Shown: positions 1-5,901 of the stretch, in pieces | How the letters are laid out: each line of letters begins with the position of its first letter | Numbering within the stretch: position 1 is the stretch's first letter | Assembly: GCA_003222855.1 (NCBI GenBank) | Contig: QHXH01000131.1 | Span: forward strand, 1-6,618 | Reading direction: 5' to 3' | Length of the DNA: 6,618 nucleotides | Origin: Acidobacteriota bacterium | GTDB lineage: Bacteria > Acidobacteriota > Blastocatellia > Pyrinomonadales > Pyrinomonadaceae | The notes under the pieces: model-generated | Databases searched by the model: none | What the model saw: the letters and a program-made list of their open reading frames with translations, nothing else | What the model was told of the DNA's origin: nothing | Program-made: the position numbers and the translations under genes

Positions 1-88
1 TGAGGGCCAACCGCGCGCGCTGGTTCAGCAGGCGCAGCAGTTCAATATCAAGGGCGTTAATTTCGGCTCGCCAGTCTTCGACGCTCAT
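1..88 (-). CDS. Chorismate mutase (AroQ-type) N-terminus, partial; probably PheA
   Basis: Only the first 29 codons are inside the window; the gene continues past the left edge. The residues (MSVEDWRAEINALD, then IELLRLLNQRARLAL) match the first helix of AroQ-class chorismate mutases, where the I-D-x-L-D-x-E-L-L-x-L-L-N-x-R-A pattern carries a catalytic Arg. The enzyme converts chorismate to prephenate on the Phe/Tyr branch in the cytoplasm. The start is ATG at 88, preceded by a good Shine-Dalgarno GGAGAAG at 96-102 with a 7-nt spacer. The upstream Phe-rich leader and attenuator suggest the bifunctional P-protein PheA (chorismate mutase/prephenate dehydratase). A stand-alone mutase or a fusion to DAHP synthase cannot be excluded from this fragment. 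The family call is fairly sure; the exact gene is inference. Confidence 0.8.
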   Translation of the reverse strand, partial: MSVEDWRAEINALDIELLRLLNQRARLAL

Positions 89-105
89 TAAGTGACTTCT
101 CCGCT

Positions 106-148
106 AAAAAAGCCAGCCGCAATCTCGTTCAAGAGGTCGCGGCTGGCT
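106..148 (-). terminator. Intrinsic terminator in the leader of the chorismate mutase gene (attenuator)
   Basis: On the minus strand a perfect 10-bp stem, AGCCAGCCGC (148-139) with GCGGCTGGCT (120-111), is followed directly by a run of T (110-106). The stem can extend inward past one mismatch by a few further pairs, leaving a loop near UUGAAC. It ends only a few bases before the Shine-Dalgarno of the chorismate mutase gene, so as a plain terminator it would block that gene. Its place between an aromatic-rich leader ORF and the gene marks it as a regulated attenuator. Confidence 0.85.
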
Positions 149-173
149 GGATATCTTTCGCTGCGTTTAATCC

Positions 174-272
174 TTAGTTGCTCTTCGCTCCTTCAAACGC
201 GCGGCGCCAGTCCGCTTCCCCAAAAGGGAAGCGGTAAGTAAAGGCGAAATAATTAATTTGACGGTTGCGCAT
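174..272 (-). CDS. Phe/Tyr-rich leader peptide (PheL-like)
   Basis: This 32-codon ORF starts with ATG at 272 and ends with TAA at 174-176. It encodes 5 Phe, 2 Tyr and 1 Trp, so a quarter of its residues are aromatic, with the core YFAFTYRFPF at residues 8-17. It follows a promoter by about 30 nt and precedes an intrinsic terminator and the chorismate mutase start. This is the arrangement of the enterobacterial pheL-pheA leader, in which stalling at Phe codons prevents termination. Phe codons 15 and 17 lie within strand 1 of the hairpin at 206-234. No strong Shine-Dalgarno is visible before the ATG, which is the weakest point. The peptide itself probably has no function after translation. The role is inferred from composition and context, not from homology. 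Confidence 0.75.
   Translation of the reverse strand: MRNRQINYFAFTYRFPFGEADWRRAFEGAKSN
206..234 (-). promoter_or_regulatory. Protector hairpin and antiterminator strand of the phe-type attenuator
   Basis: A perfect 9-bp inverted repeat, CCGCTTCCC (234-226) with GGGAAGCGG (220-212) and loop TTTTG, lies inside the leader ORF over its Arg-Phe-Pro-Phe-Gly codons. The second strand continues as GCGG-A-CTGGC (215-206). This can pair over 9 bp, with one bulged A (211), to GCCAGCCGC (147-139), which is the 5' arm of the terminator. The two pairings share 212-215 and so exclude each other, as expected of 1:2 and 2:3 structures in ribosome-mediated attenuation. Confidence 0.75.
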
Positions 273-305
273 TTGTCTTGACCAACTCTATCTGATGCGA
301 AGGCA

Positions 306-335
306 AATATACGAAAGGCCTCATAAGCGTGTCAA
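306..335 (-). promoter_or_regulatory. Sigma-70-like promoter for the phe leader/chorismate mutase unit
   Basis: On the minus strand TTGACA (335-330) is separated by 18 bp from TATATT (311-306), giving 6/6 and 5/6 matches to the sigma-70 consensus. Transcription would start near 299, about 27 nt before the leader ATG at 272. The -35 box lies just after the reconstructed end of ilvD (339), so the aromatic unit appears to have its own promoter directly behind the ilv operon. Confidence 0.7.
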
Positions 336-338
336 TGC

Positions 339-509
339 TCAGACCGTGACCGCTTCTTGTTTGGGTTCCGGTTCTGTTGACGCCCGATCTGTTACCGCGC
401 CGAGACTACTGCTGGAAACCTGGCTCGCGTATTTCGCCAATACGCCCTGCCGGTAACGCGGCGCAGGCGGGCGCCACTCCGCCCGCCGGGCCGCCAATTC
501 TCTGTCTAG
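339..509 (-). pseudogene. ilvD: Detached out-of-frame C-terminus of IlvD
   Basis: Directly after the ilvD stop codon, a different frame reads 56 codons from 509 to a TGA at 339-341. It contains LAARRAEW, PPAPRY, GVLAKYA and SSSSLGAVT, the usual C-terminus of dihydroxy-acid dehydratases. It has no start codon or ribosome binding site of its own and is preceded by an in-frame TGA. Compared with the E. coli-type C-terminus, about 15 residues between the 'DGD' turn and the 'DEELARR' helix are missing. A deletion of 3n+1 bases (about 46) at the junction would explain both the gap and the frame change. The stretch after SSSSLGAVT (DRASTEPEP and onward) is an ordinary variable tail. It may be a real lesion or a sequence error. 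Confidence 0.85.
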
Positions 510-2008
510 TCACCTTCGTCGATTAGCGCGACGGCTCCGCCAACCGCGGCCTCAGGCGCGACATGTCCCACGACCATGCCGTAAGTGCCACCAGAAAATC
601 GTCCATCAGTGATTAGGCCAACCGAGTCACCGAGTCCGGCGCCGATGATCGCGGAAGTAGGAGCCAGCATCTCGCGCATTCCCGGGCCGCCCTTCGGTCC
701 TTCATAGCGAATAACGATCACGTCGCCGCGTTTGATTGCTCCTGAAAGGATCGCTTGCAAACAAGTTTCTTCAGAATCGAAGACGCGCGCCGGGCCGGTG
801 ATGCGGTGATTCTTCACGCCGGTGATTTTTGCCACCGCTCCTTCCGTTGCGAGATTACCCCTCAGGATCGCAAGATGGCCCTGGGGATAAATCGGATTGG
901 CCCAACTACGGATCACATCCTGATCGGCCCGCGGTTCACTGGGAATGTCTTTCAGAACTTCTGCCAGGGTTTGACCGCTAATTGTGAGGGCGTTGCCGTG
1001 AAGTCTGTCATGAGCCAGGAGCATCTTCATCACCTGCGGAACTCCGCCGGCCAGATGCAGGTCCGTCGTCACGTAACGTCCCGAAGGTTTCAAATCGCAA
1101 AGCACGGGAACGCGCGCGCGAAGGTCTTCGAAATCGTCCAGCGCCAACGGTACATCGGCAGCGTGGGCTATCGCCAATAGATGCAGCACCGCGTTCGTCG
1201 AGCCGCCAACAGCCATGACCACGGCAATCGCGTTTTCAAAAGCTTTTCTCGTGAGAATGTGTCGCGGCAGAATCTGACGGCGAATTGCTGCGGCCAGAAC
1301 TTCTCCGGAACGCGCTGCGCTCTCAGCTTTCTCGTCATCTTCAGCCGCCATCGTGGAAGAGAAAGGCAGACTCAAACCCAGCGCTTCGATGGCTGAAGAC
1401 ATTGTGTTAGCAGTGAACATCCCACCGCAGGAACCAGCGCCGGGACATGCGCGTCGCTCAACTTCCAGCAGTTCTTTTTCGTTCAGGCGTTGAGCGCAGT
1501 ACTGTCCGACCGCTTCAAAAGCACTCACTATGGTGAGGTCTTGCGCGTTGTAATGGCCCGCCTTGATTGTGCCGCCATAGACAAAGATCGAGGGAAGGTT
1601 AAGCCGCGCGATGGCCATCATTGCGCCGGGCATGTTCTTGTCACAGCCACCGATCGCGAGTAATCCGTCAACGCTCTGCGCCTGGCAGACCGTCTCGATC
1701 GAATCAGCAATCACTTCGCGTGAGACGAGGCTGTACTTCATGCCTTCGGTGCCCATTGAGATGCCGTCGCTGACCGTGATCGTTCCAAAGACCTGGGGCA
1801 TTGTGCCCGCGTTCTTCAATGAAGTGACAGCGCGCTCGGTAAGAATGTTCAGACCCATGTTGCACGGCGTGAGGGTGCTGTAGCCATTTGCGACCGCGAC
1901 AATTGGCTTATCAAAATCAGCATCGCCAAAGCCAACCGCGCGCAGCATGGCGCGATTCGGCGTGCGTTCGACTCCCGCCGTTATGGTTCGGCTTCTCGCG
2001 TTGTGCAT
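506..2008 (-). CDS. ilvD: Dihydroxy-acid dehydratase, C-terminally truncated by a frame break
   Basis: IlvD dehydrates 2,3-dihydroxy-isovalerate and 2,3-dihydroxy-3-methylvalerate to the 2-oxoacids of Val and Ile, using an Fe-S cluster and Mg. Counting from ATG 2008, three cluster cysteines are visible: C49 (TPCNMGLN), C122 (GGCDKNMPG, with the conserved Lys at 124) and C194 (GAGSCGGMFTANTM). SDGISMG sits at 80-86, and the active-site Ser is in DGRFSGGTYG near the end. I chose ATG 2008 because MHNARSRTITAGVERTPNRA matches the family N-terminus and a GGGGAG box lies 9 nt upstream; the frame is open to a GTG at 2083. The protein stops after 500 residues, while homologues have about 555-575. The missing end is found out of frame at 339-509. 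The gene is last in the ilv cluster. Function is sure, integrity is not. Confidence 0.93.
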   Translation of the reverse strand: MHNARSRTITAGVERTPNRAMLRAVGFGDADFDKPIVAVANGYSTLTPCNMGLNILTERAVTSLKNAGTMPQVFGTITVSDGISMGTEGMKYSLVSREVIADSIETVCQAQSVDGLLAIGGCDKNMPGAMMAIARLNLPSIFVYGGTIKAGHYNAQDLTIVSAFEAVGQYCAQRLNEKELLEVERRACPGAGSCGGMFTANTMSSAIEALGLSLPFSSTMAAEDDEKAESAARSGEVLAAAIRRQILPRHILTRKAFENAIAVVMAVGGSTNAVLHLLAIAHAADVPLALDDFEDLRARVPVLCDLKPSGRYVTTDLHLAGGVPQVMKMLLAHDRLHGNALTISGQTLAEVLKDIPSEPRADQDVIRSWANPIYPQGHLAILRGNLATEGAVAKITGVKNHRITGPARVFDSEETCLQAILSGAIKRGDVIVIRYEGPKGGPGMREMLAPTSAIIGAGLGDSVGLITDGRFSGGTYGMVVGHVAPEAAVGGAVALIDEGD

Positions 2009-2058
2009 CTGCTCACACTCCCCAAGGAAATTGGTCTGGATCGGCGTGGAAAGATCGA

Positions 2059-2193
2059 TCAGCTCCCGTGAGCCAATCGCCACGTCCCCGGGGCGCAGAT
2101 GTCCAGCGCCACGGTGTCTTCGAGCGCTTCGGATGAATGCGCGATCCCAGTGACTTTTTCACCGGTTATCGAATCCCAATCGAAGACGCCCAT
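2059..2193 (-). CDS. Small ORF upstream of ilvD, possibly a frame-broken N-terminal extension
   Basis: A 44-codon ORF starts at ATG 2193, with AAAGGA at 2204-2209 (10-nt spacer), and ends at TGA 2059. I do not recognise the product (it begins MGVFDWDSITGEKVTGIAHS). From residue 37 on, the neighbouring frame looks more coding-like. One extra base in the CCCCGGGG tract at 2086-2093 would join ...ALDICAPG to DVAIGSRELIDLSTP and run in frame into IlvD, giving an extension of about 62 residues. It may be a true small gene, a degraded remnant, or the real IlvD start with a base missing. It is not rich in Ile, Leu or Val runs, so it does not look like an attenuation leader. Confidence 0.3.
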   Translation of the reverse strand: MGVFDWDSITGEKVTGIAHSSEALEDTVALDICAPGTWRLAHGS

Positions 2194-2210
2194 TGTCTGT
2201 TCGTCCTTTC

Positions 2211-2230
2211 ATTTCGCCACATTTCGCCAC
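2211..2230. repeat. Tandem 10-bp direct repeat (ATTTCGCCAC x2)
   Basis: ATTTCGCCAC occurs twice in immediate succession. The second copy runs into the left arm of the palindrome at 2226-2335. It may mark the edge of an inserted element, for example a terminal duplication, but no matching copy is seen at the other end. Confidence 0.6.
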
Positions 2231-2335
2231 AGAGGCACAGAGAACAAGCAATGAGAGAAAAAGAAGAAACGGAAAGATCAAGAACCCTCTCGTTAACCTC
2301 ATTTCCATTTCTCTGAGTCTCGGTGCCTCTGTGGC
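2226..2335. repeat. Long imperfect palindrome between ilvC and ilvD (MITE/REP-like)
   Basis: GCCACAGAGGCAC (2226-2238) is an exact 13-bp inverted match to GTGCCTCTGTGGC (2323-2335). After one mismatch the arms continue with GAGA (2240-2243) against TCTC (2318-2321). The 70-odd bases between are purine-rich on the left and pyrimidine-rich on the right, so the whole 110 bp could fold as one long weak hairpin in RNA from either strand. It contains no gene. The 'CCACAGAGGCACAGAG' motif resembles dispersed repeats I recall from environmental bacterial genomes, but this is from memory. Within the operon it could stabilise or separate the upstream ilvBNC message from ilvD. Confidence 0.65.
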
Positions 2336-2350
2336 AGCCTTTGTGGACTT

Positions 2351-3367
2351 CTAATTCTTTGCTTTATCCACAAGTCGGCCTTCCGCCAGCCACGGCATCA
2401 TTCCACGGAGTTGTGCGCCGACGCGCTCGATTTGATGTTCGCGAGTTTGCTCGTCAAGTTCGAGAAATCGCGCACGGCCGTTGCCATTTTCTTTCATCCA
2501 TTCATTAGCGAAGGCGCCGGATTGAACTTCGGCAAGCAGATTCTTCATGCGGCGCTTTGTTTCGTCATTGATCACCATTGGTCCACGCGTCATGTCGCCA
2601 TACTGGGCGGTGTTCGAAACTGAATAACGCATCTCAGAAATCCCGCCTTCGTACATCAGATCGACGATTAATTTCATTTCATGCAGGCATTCGAAGTAAG
2701 CCATCTCTGGCGCATAGCCGGCTTCGACCAACGTCTCAAAACCGGCTTTGATTAGCGAGGTCAAACCGCCGCACAACACTGCCTGCTCGCCGAACAAATC
2801 GGTCTCAGTCTCTTCGCGAAAATTTGTTTCGATAATTCCCGCGCGCCCACCGCCAATGGCGGAAGCGTAAGCCAGCGCAATCTCTCTTGTTTCGCCATTC
2901 GGATCCTGATGCACCGCGAGCAGACACGGCACGCCGGCGCCGCGCTGATATTCGCGCCGTACCAGATGTCCCGGTCCCTTCGGTGCAACCATAAAAACAT
3001 TCACGTCGTCCGGCGGCCTGATAAATCCGTAATGGATCGAAAAGCCGTGAGAGAACGCAATATATTTTCCCGGAGTCATCGACTCGGCAATCTCGCGCGC
3101 GTAAATATCGGGCGCGAACTCATCTGGTACCAGCATCATCACAATGTCCGCTTCCGCCGCAGCCTGCGCGACCGGTCGAACCCGCAAGCCGGCAGCTTCG
3201 GCCTTTGCGAAAGAGCCGCTGTCCGGGCGCAAGCCGACCGTAACGTTGCAGCCAGCGTCGCGCAGATTGTTCGATTGCGCGAAACCCTGGCTTCCATAGC
3301 CGATGACCGCGACCTTTTTCTCGCGCAGCGCGGCAGGGTTGGCGTCTTTGTCGTAGTAGATCTTCAT
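2351..3367 (-). CDS. ilvC: Ketol-acid reductoisomerase (NADP+), class I
   Basis: IlvC isomerises and reduces 2-acetolactate and 2-aceto-2-hydroxybutyrate with NADPH and Mg, the second common step of Val and Ile synthesis. The 338 residues match the short class I enzymes. The Rossmann motif GYGSQG is at 23-28. The cofactor loop GLRPDSGS, with R47, S50 and S52, fits NADPH preference. Catalytic H107 sits in FSHGF, GPGH at 131-134, and the Mg/substrate residues D190, E194, E226, E230 and S251 are all present. The start is ATG 3367 (MKIYYDKDAN, the canonical N-terminus) with AAAAGGA 8 nt upstream. A TTG six codons earlier is in frame but would overlap the ilvN stop and lacks its own site. ilvC follows ilvN by 14 bp, so the two are clearly cotranscribed. 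Confidence 0.97.
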   Translation of the reverse strand: MKIYYDKDANPAALREKKVAVIGYGSQGFAQSNNLRDAGCNVTVGLRPDSGSFAKAEAAGLRVRPVAQAAAEADIVMMLVPDEFAPDIYAREIAESMTPGKYIAFSHGFSIHYGFIRPPDDVNVFMVAPKGPGHLVRREYQRGAGVPCLLAVHQDPNGETREIALAYASAIGGGRAGIIETNFREETETDLFGEQAVLCGGLTSLIKAGFETLVEAGYAPEMAYFECLHEMKLIVDLMYEGGISEMRYSVSNTAQYGDMTRGPMVINDETKRRMKNLLAEVQSGAFANEWMKENGNGRARFLELDEQTREHQIERVGAQLRGMMPWLAEGRLVDKAKN

Positions 3368-3381
3368 GTCTTGAATCCTTT

Positions 3382-3954
3382 TCAATTGGGCGAACGGGAC
3401 GAATAGGACTGATGGGACTCATAGGTCTCATTGGTCTCATGATTCCCATCGGTCTCATCTTCTTCAGCTTCCAGATTTGATAATCGGCCGATCGCAATCC
3501 GCCCGGTGCGCGTGATCTCGTGAATTCCGATCGGCTTCAACATTTCAATGAAAGTTTCGACTTTCTCTTTATTGCCCGAAGCTTCGACGACGATCTGCGA
3601 ATGCGAAACGTCGACGACCTTTGCGCGAAAAATTCCAACCAGATTCAAGACCTCCTGCCGCGGTAAGCCTGCCTCAGCATTGACGGTGATCAAAGCCATC
3701 TCGCGCTCAATGTGCGGTCGCGTGGTCACATCCTGCACGTCACGCACACGCGCCAGCCGTGCGCACTGTTTGCAGATTTGATCTATGGTGCGATCGTCAC
3801 CGCGCGTAACAATCGTCACCCGCGCCCACTGTGGGTCGAGCGTTGCGCCCGCCGAGATTGTTTCGATGTTGAAACCCCGCGCGCTGAACAACCCGACGAT
3901 CCGCGAAAGCTCGCCCGGCCGATCACTGACTACGATGGAGAGCGTGTGACGCAT
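3382..3954 (-). CDS. ilvN: Acetolactate synthase small (regulatory) subunit
   Basis: IlvN is the regulatory subunit of acetohydroxyacid synthase. It raises activity of the large subunit and confers feedback inhibition, usually by valine. The N-terminal ACT domain (about 3-78) begins MRHTLSIVVSDRPGELSRI and contains GLFSARGFNIETISAG, whose Gly-rich turn is typical of the valine site. The C-terminal domain runs to HEITRTGRIAIGR (about 157), where most homologues end soon after. The last 33 residues are an extra polar, acidic-then-Ser-rich tail encoded largely by 9-bp tandem repeats (3391-3462). The ATG at 3954 gives the canonical N-terminus, but no Shine-Dalgarno is visible. The gene lies 107 bp behind ilvB; that spacer has no evident gene, only a 10-bp palindrome, ATGCCGGCAT, at 4020-4029. 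Confidence 0.96.
   Translation of the reverse strand: MRHTLSIVVSDRPGELSRIVGLFSARGFNIETISAGATLDPQWARVTIVTRGDDRTIDQICKQCARLARVRDVQDVTTRPHIEREMALITVNAEAGLPRQEVLNLVGIFRAKVVDVSHSQIVVEASGNKEKVETFIEMLKPIGIHEITRTGRIAIGRLSNLEAEEDETDGNHETNETYESHQSYSSRSPN
3391..3462. repeat. 9-bp imperfect tandem repeat (8 units) in the 3' end of ilvN
   Basis: Read on the plus strand, eight successive 9-bp units start at 3391, with a rough consensus CTCATNGGT in the better copies (3418-3435 and 3445-3453) and more diverged CGAATAGGA/CTGATGGGA-type copies to the left. On the coding strand each unit gives three residues, such as TNE, TYE, SHQ and SYS. The period is a multiple of three, so unit gain or loss keeps the ilvN frame. 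Confidence 0.75.
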
Positions 3955-4061
3955 TGTTGATTTGCGATTGCCGATTTCCGGAACTGTCTGTTTTGACTTT
4001 GCTCGTTGCCCGGTCTGCTATGCCGGCATCGACTCGATCAACGAAGACCTATTGGCAATCC

Positions 4062-5837
4062 TCAAACTCCCTCGCTCTGAAAAATCATGTCGCGCGAGTT
4101 GGCGCCCGCGGGCACAATCGGAAAGACGTTCTCTTCTTTCTCGACCACAACGTCGATTACCGAAACGCCATCATGCTCGAGGCCGGCTTGCAACACTGCG
4201 GTCAATTCTTCAGGCCGTGAAGCCCGACGCGCGAAGGCTCCGTAGGCATCCGCTAATTTCACGAAGTCAGGTGCAACTGACAGATCCACCTCCGAATACG
4301 TTCGTTCATGGAACATCTCCTGCCACTGTCGCACCATGCCAAGATAACCGTTGTTCATGATCACAACTTTTATCGGCAGCTCGTATTGCACGGCGGTCGC
4401 TAACTCCTGATTGGTCATCTGAAAACCGCCATCACCGACGACGGCGATGACCAGGCGATCTCGAAAGGCCAATTGCGCTCCGATGGCGGCCGGAACACCG
4501 AAGCCCATGGCGCCCAGACCACCACTGGTGATCCATTGGCGCTCGTGCTTGAACGGATAAAACTGCGCGGCCCACATCTGGTGCTGCCCGACATCGGACG
4601 CGATGATTGCTTCACCGCTGGTCAACCGATGCAATTCGCGAATGACATGTTGTGGCTTGATCCGATCGCGAGACCCCGAAAACCGCAGTGGCTGTTCGCG
4701 CTGCCAATGACGCAACTGATCCCACCATTTAGATCTTTGCGTAATGCTGCGAACAATCTCCGCGTAATCGCGAAAAGAGATTTCCTCTCGTAAAGCTTTT
4801 AGCGCCTGACGCGCGTCCGCGATCAACGAAAGGTCCGGCAACCGATTCTTGCCTACGTTAGCCGGATCAATGTCGATGTGAATCACGCGCGCATGGGGCG
4901 CAAACGTGGCCAGCTTTCCCGTCACCCGATCATCAAAGCGCACGCCGACCGCGATCAGCAGATCGCTTTCGGCCACCGCCATATTCGCGGTGTAAGTGCC
5001 GTGCATGCCGAGCATGCCCAGCGAAAGACTGTGTGCCGAAGGAAATCCGCCCAACCCCATCAGCGTAGGCGTGACGGGAAGCTGCAGGTGTTCAGCCAGG
5101 GCCCTAAGTTCTTCGGAGGCGCCGGAGTTGACGATGCCTCCGCCCACGTACATGACCGGACGTTCGGCCTTCAGAATCTGCGAAGCAGCACAACTGAGCG
5201 CGCGCCTGTCCAGGTACGAAATGCGCTCGCTGATTGGAAATCGAATGTGATCGAGTCTCGAATAAGAAGCTTGGGCCGCTGATACGTCCTTCGGGATATC
5301 GATTACGACGGGGCCAGGTCTTCCCGTCCGGGCCAGGTGAAAAGCCTCATGGACCACGGCCGCCAGATCGCAAACATCCCGCACCAGATAGTTGTGCTTA
5401 ACGCAGGGCCGAGTGATGCCAACGGTGTCAACTTCCTGAAAAGCATCGGTGCCGATCAAGCGCAATGGAACCTGGCCGGTGATCACCACAATCGGCGTCG
5501 AATCCATATACGCGTTGGCGATGCCGGTGATCGCGTTGGTGGCGCCGGGCCCGGACGTGACCAGCGCCACACCGACGCGCCCCGAAGCCCGCGCATATCC
5601 TTCGGCCATGTGGACCGCGCCCTGCTCGTGACGTACCAGGTAATGAGTGATGCGATCGCGTGCGCGCCACAACTCATCATAGATGTGCAGCACGGCGCCG
5701 CCTGGATAACCGAAGATCGAATCGACACCTTCGTGCACGAGCGCATTGATCAGAATCTCGGCCCCGCGCGGCGATGGCTGCGCGCATGGGGGCGAAAGCG
5801 AATCCGGATACCTGGAAAGGGCAGGTCGAGCGCTCAT
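4062..5837 (-). CDS. ilvB: Acetolactate synthase large (catalytic) subunit
   Basis: The ThDP- and FAD-dependent enzyme condenses pyruvate with pyruvate or 2-oxobutyrate, the committing step of Val, Leu and Ile synthesis. The 591 residues fit the family. The Pyr domain comes first (GAEILINALVHEGVDSIFGYPGG) and has the cofactor-activating Glu71 in RHEQGA and the FQEVD loop (133-137). The central FAD-contacting domain covers about 210-370. The PP domain has the Mg-ThDP motif GDGGF (468-472) with NN at 495-496, followed by GMVRQWQ. The protein ends with the usual VFPIVPAGA segment. ATG 5837 has AAAGGT 5 nt upstream; the first 25 residues are a variable Pro/Ser-rich extension, and a later start cannot be excluded. 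It is first in the operon, behind an apparent attenuator. Confidence 0.97.
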   Translation of the reverse strand: MSARPALSRYPDSLSPPCAQPSPRGAEILINALVHEGVDSIFGYPGGAVLHIYDELWRARDRITHYLVRHEQGAVHMAEGYARASGRVGVALVTSGPGATNAITGIANAYMDSTPIVVITGQVPLRLIGTDAFQEVDTVGITRPCVKHNYLVRDVCDLAAVVHEAFHLARTGRPGPVVIDIPKDVSAAQASYSRLDHIRFPISERISYLDRRALSCAASQILKAERPVMYVGGGIVNSGASEELRALAEHLQLPVTPTLMGLGGFPSAHSLSLGMLGMHGTYTANMAVAESDLLIAVGVRFDDRVTGKLATFAPHARVIHIDIDPANVGKNRLPDLSLIADARQALKALREEISFRDYAEIVRSITQRSKWWDQLRHWQREQPLRFSGSRDRIKPQHVIRELHRLTSGEAIIASDVGQHQMWAAQFYPFKHERQWITSGGLGAMGFGVPAAIGAQLAFRDRLVIAVVGDGGFQMTNQELATAVQYELPIKVVIMNNGYLGMVRQWQEMFHERTYSEVDLSVAPDFVKLADAYGAFARRASRPEELTAVLQAGLEHDGVSVIDVVVEKEENVFPIVPAGANSRDMIFQSEGV

Positions 5838-5855
5838 GCTGTACCTTTAGATCCG

Positions 5856-5892
5856 AAAAACAAAGCCACCAACGTTTCGTTGATGGCCTTTG
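5856..5892 (-). terminator. Intrinsic terminator in the ilvB leader (attenuator)
   Basis: On the minus strand CAAAGGCCATCAACG (5892-5878) pairs with CGTTGGTGGCTTTG (5874-5861) around an AAA loop, with 14 pairs, one bulged G (5887) and one G-U. Five T (5860-5856) follow. The structure ends 8 nt before the ilvB Shine-Dalgarno (AAAGGT, 5848-5843), so it would stop transcription before the operon unless regulated. Confidence 0.8.
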
Positions 5893-5901
5893 ATTCGATG
5901 G

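Noticed and set aside
89..299. T-box or other riboswitch in the chorismate mutase leader
   Set aside because: No T-box sequence or comparable conserved core is visible, and the aromatic-rich ORF with alternative stems explains the leader better.
265..456. Plus-strand 63-codon open frame
   Set aside because: It lies antisense to the leader peptide, promoter and ilvD C-terminus, has no ribosome site and no recognisable product.
466..487. GC-rich perfect 8-bp inverted repeat (GGCGGGCG / CGCCCGCC) just after the ilvD stop, at first sight an ilv operon terminator
   Set aside because: No T-run follows on the minus strand, and the bases lie within the out-of-frame ilvD C-terminal coding sequence, which explains them.
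755..1396. Two plus-strand open frames of 141 and 71 codons inside ilvD
   Set aside because: They are antisense shadows of a clearly identified gene; no start signals or known motifs. The same holds for the other antisense frames within ilvC, ilvN and ilvB.
2351..3385. Longer ilvC start at TTG 3385 giving six extra residues
   Set aside because: The Shine-Dalgarno AAAAGGA sits downstream of the TTG and at the right distance from ATG 3367, which also gives the canonical MKIYYDKDAN start.
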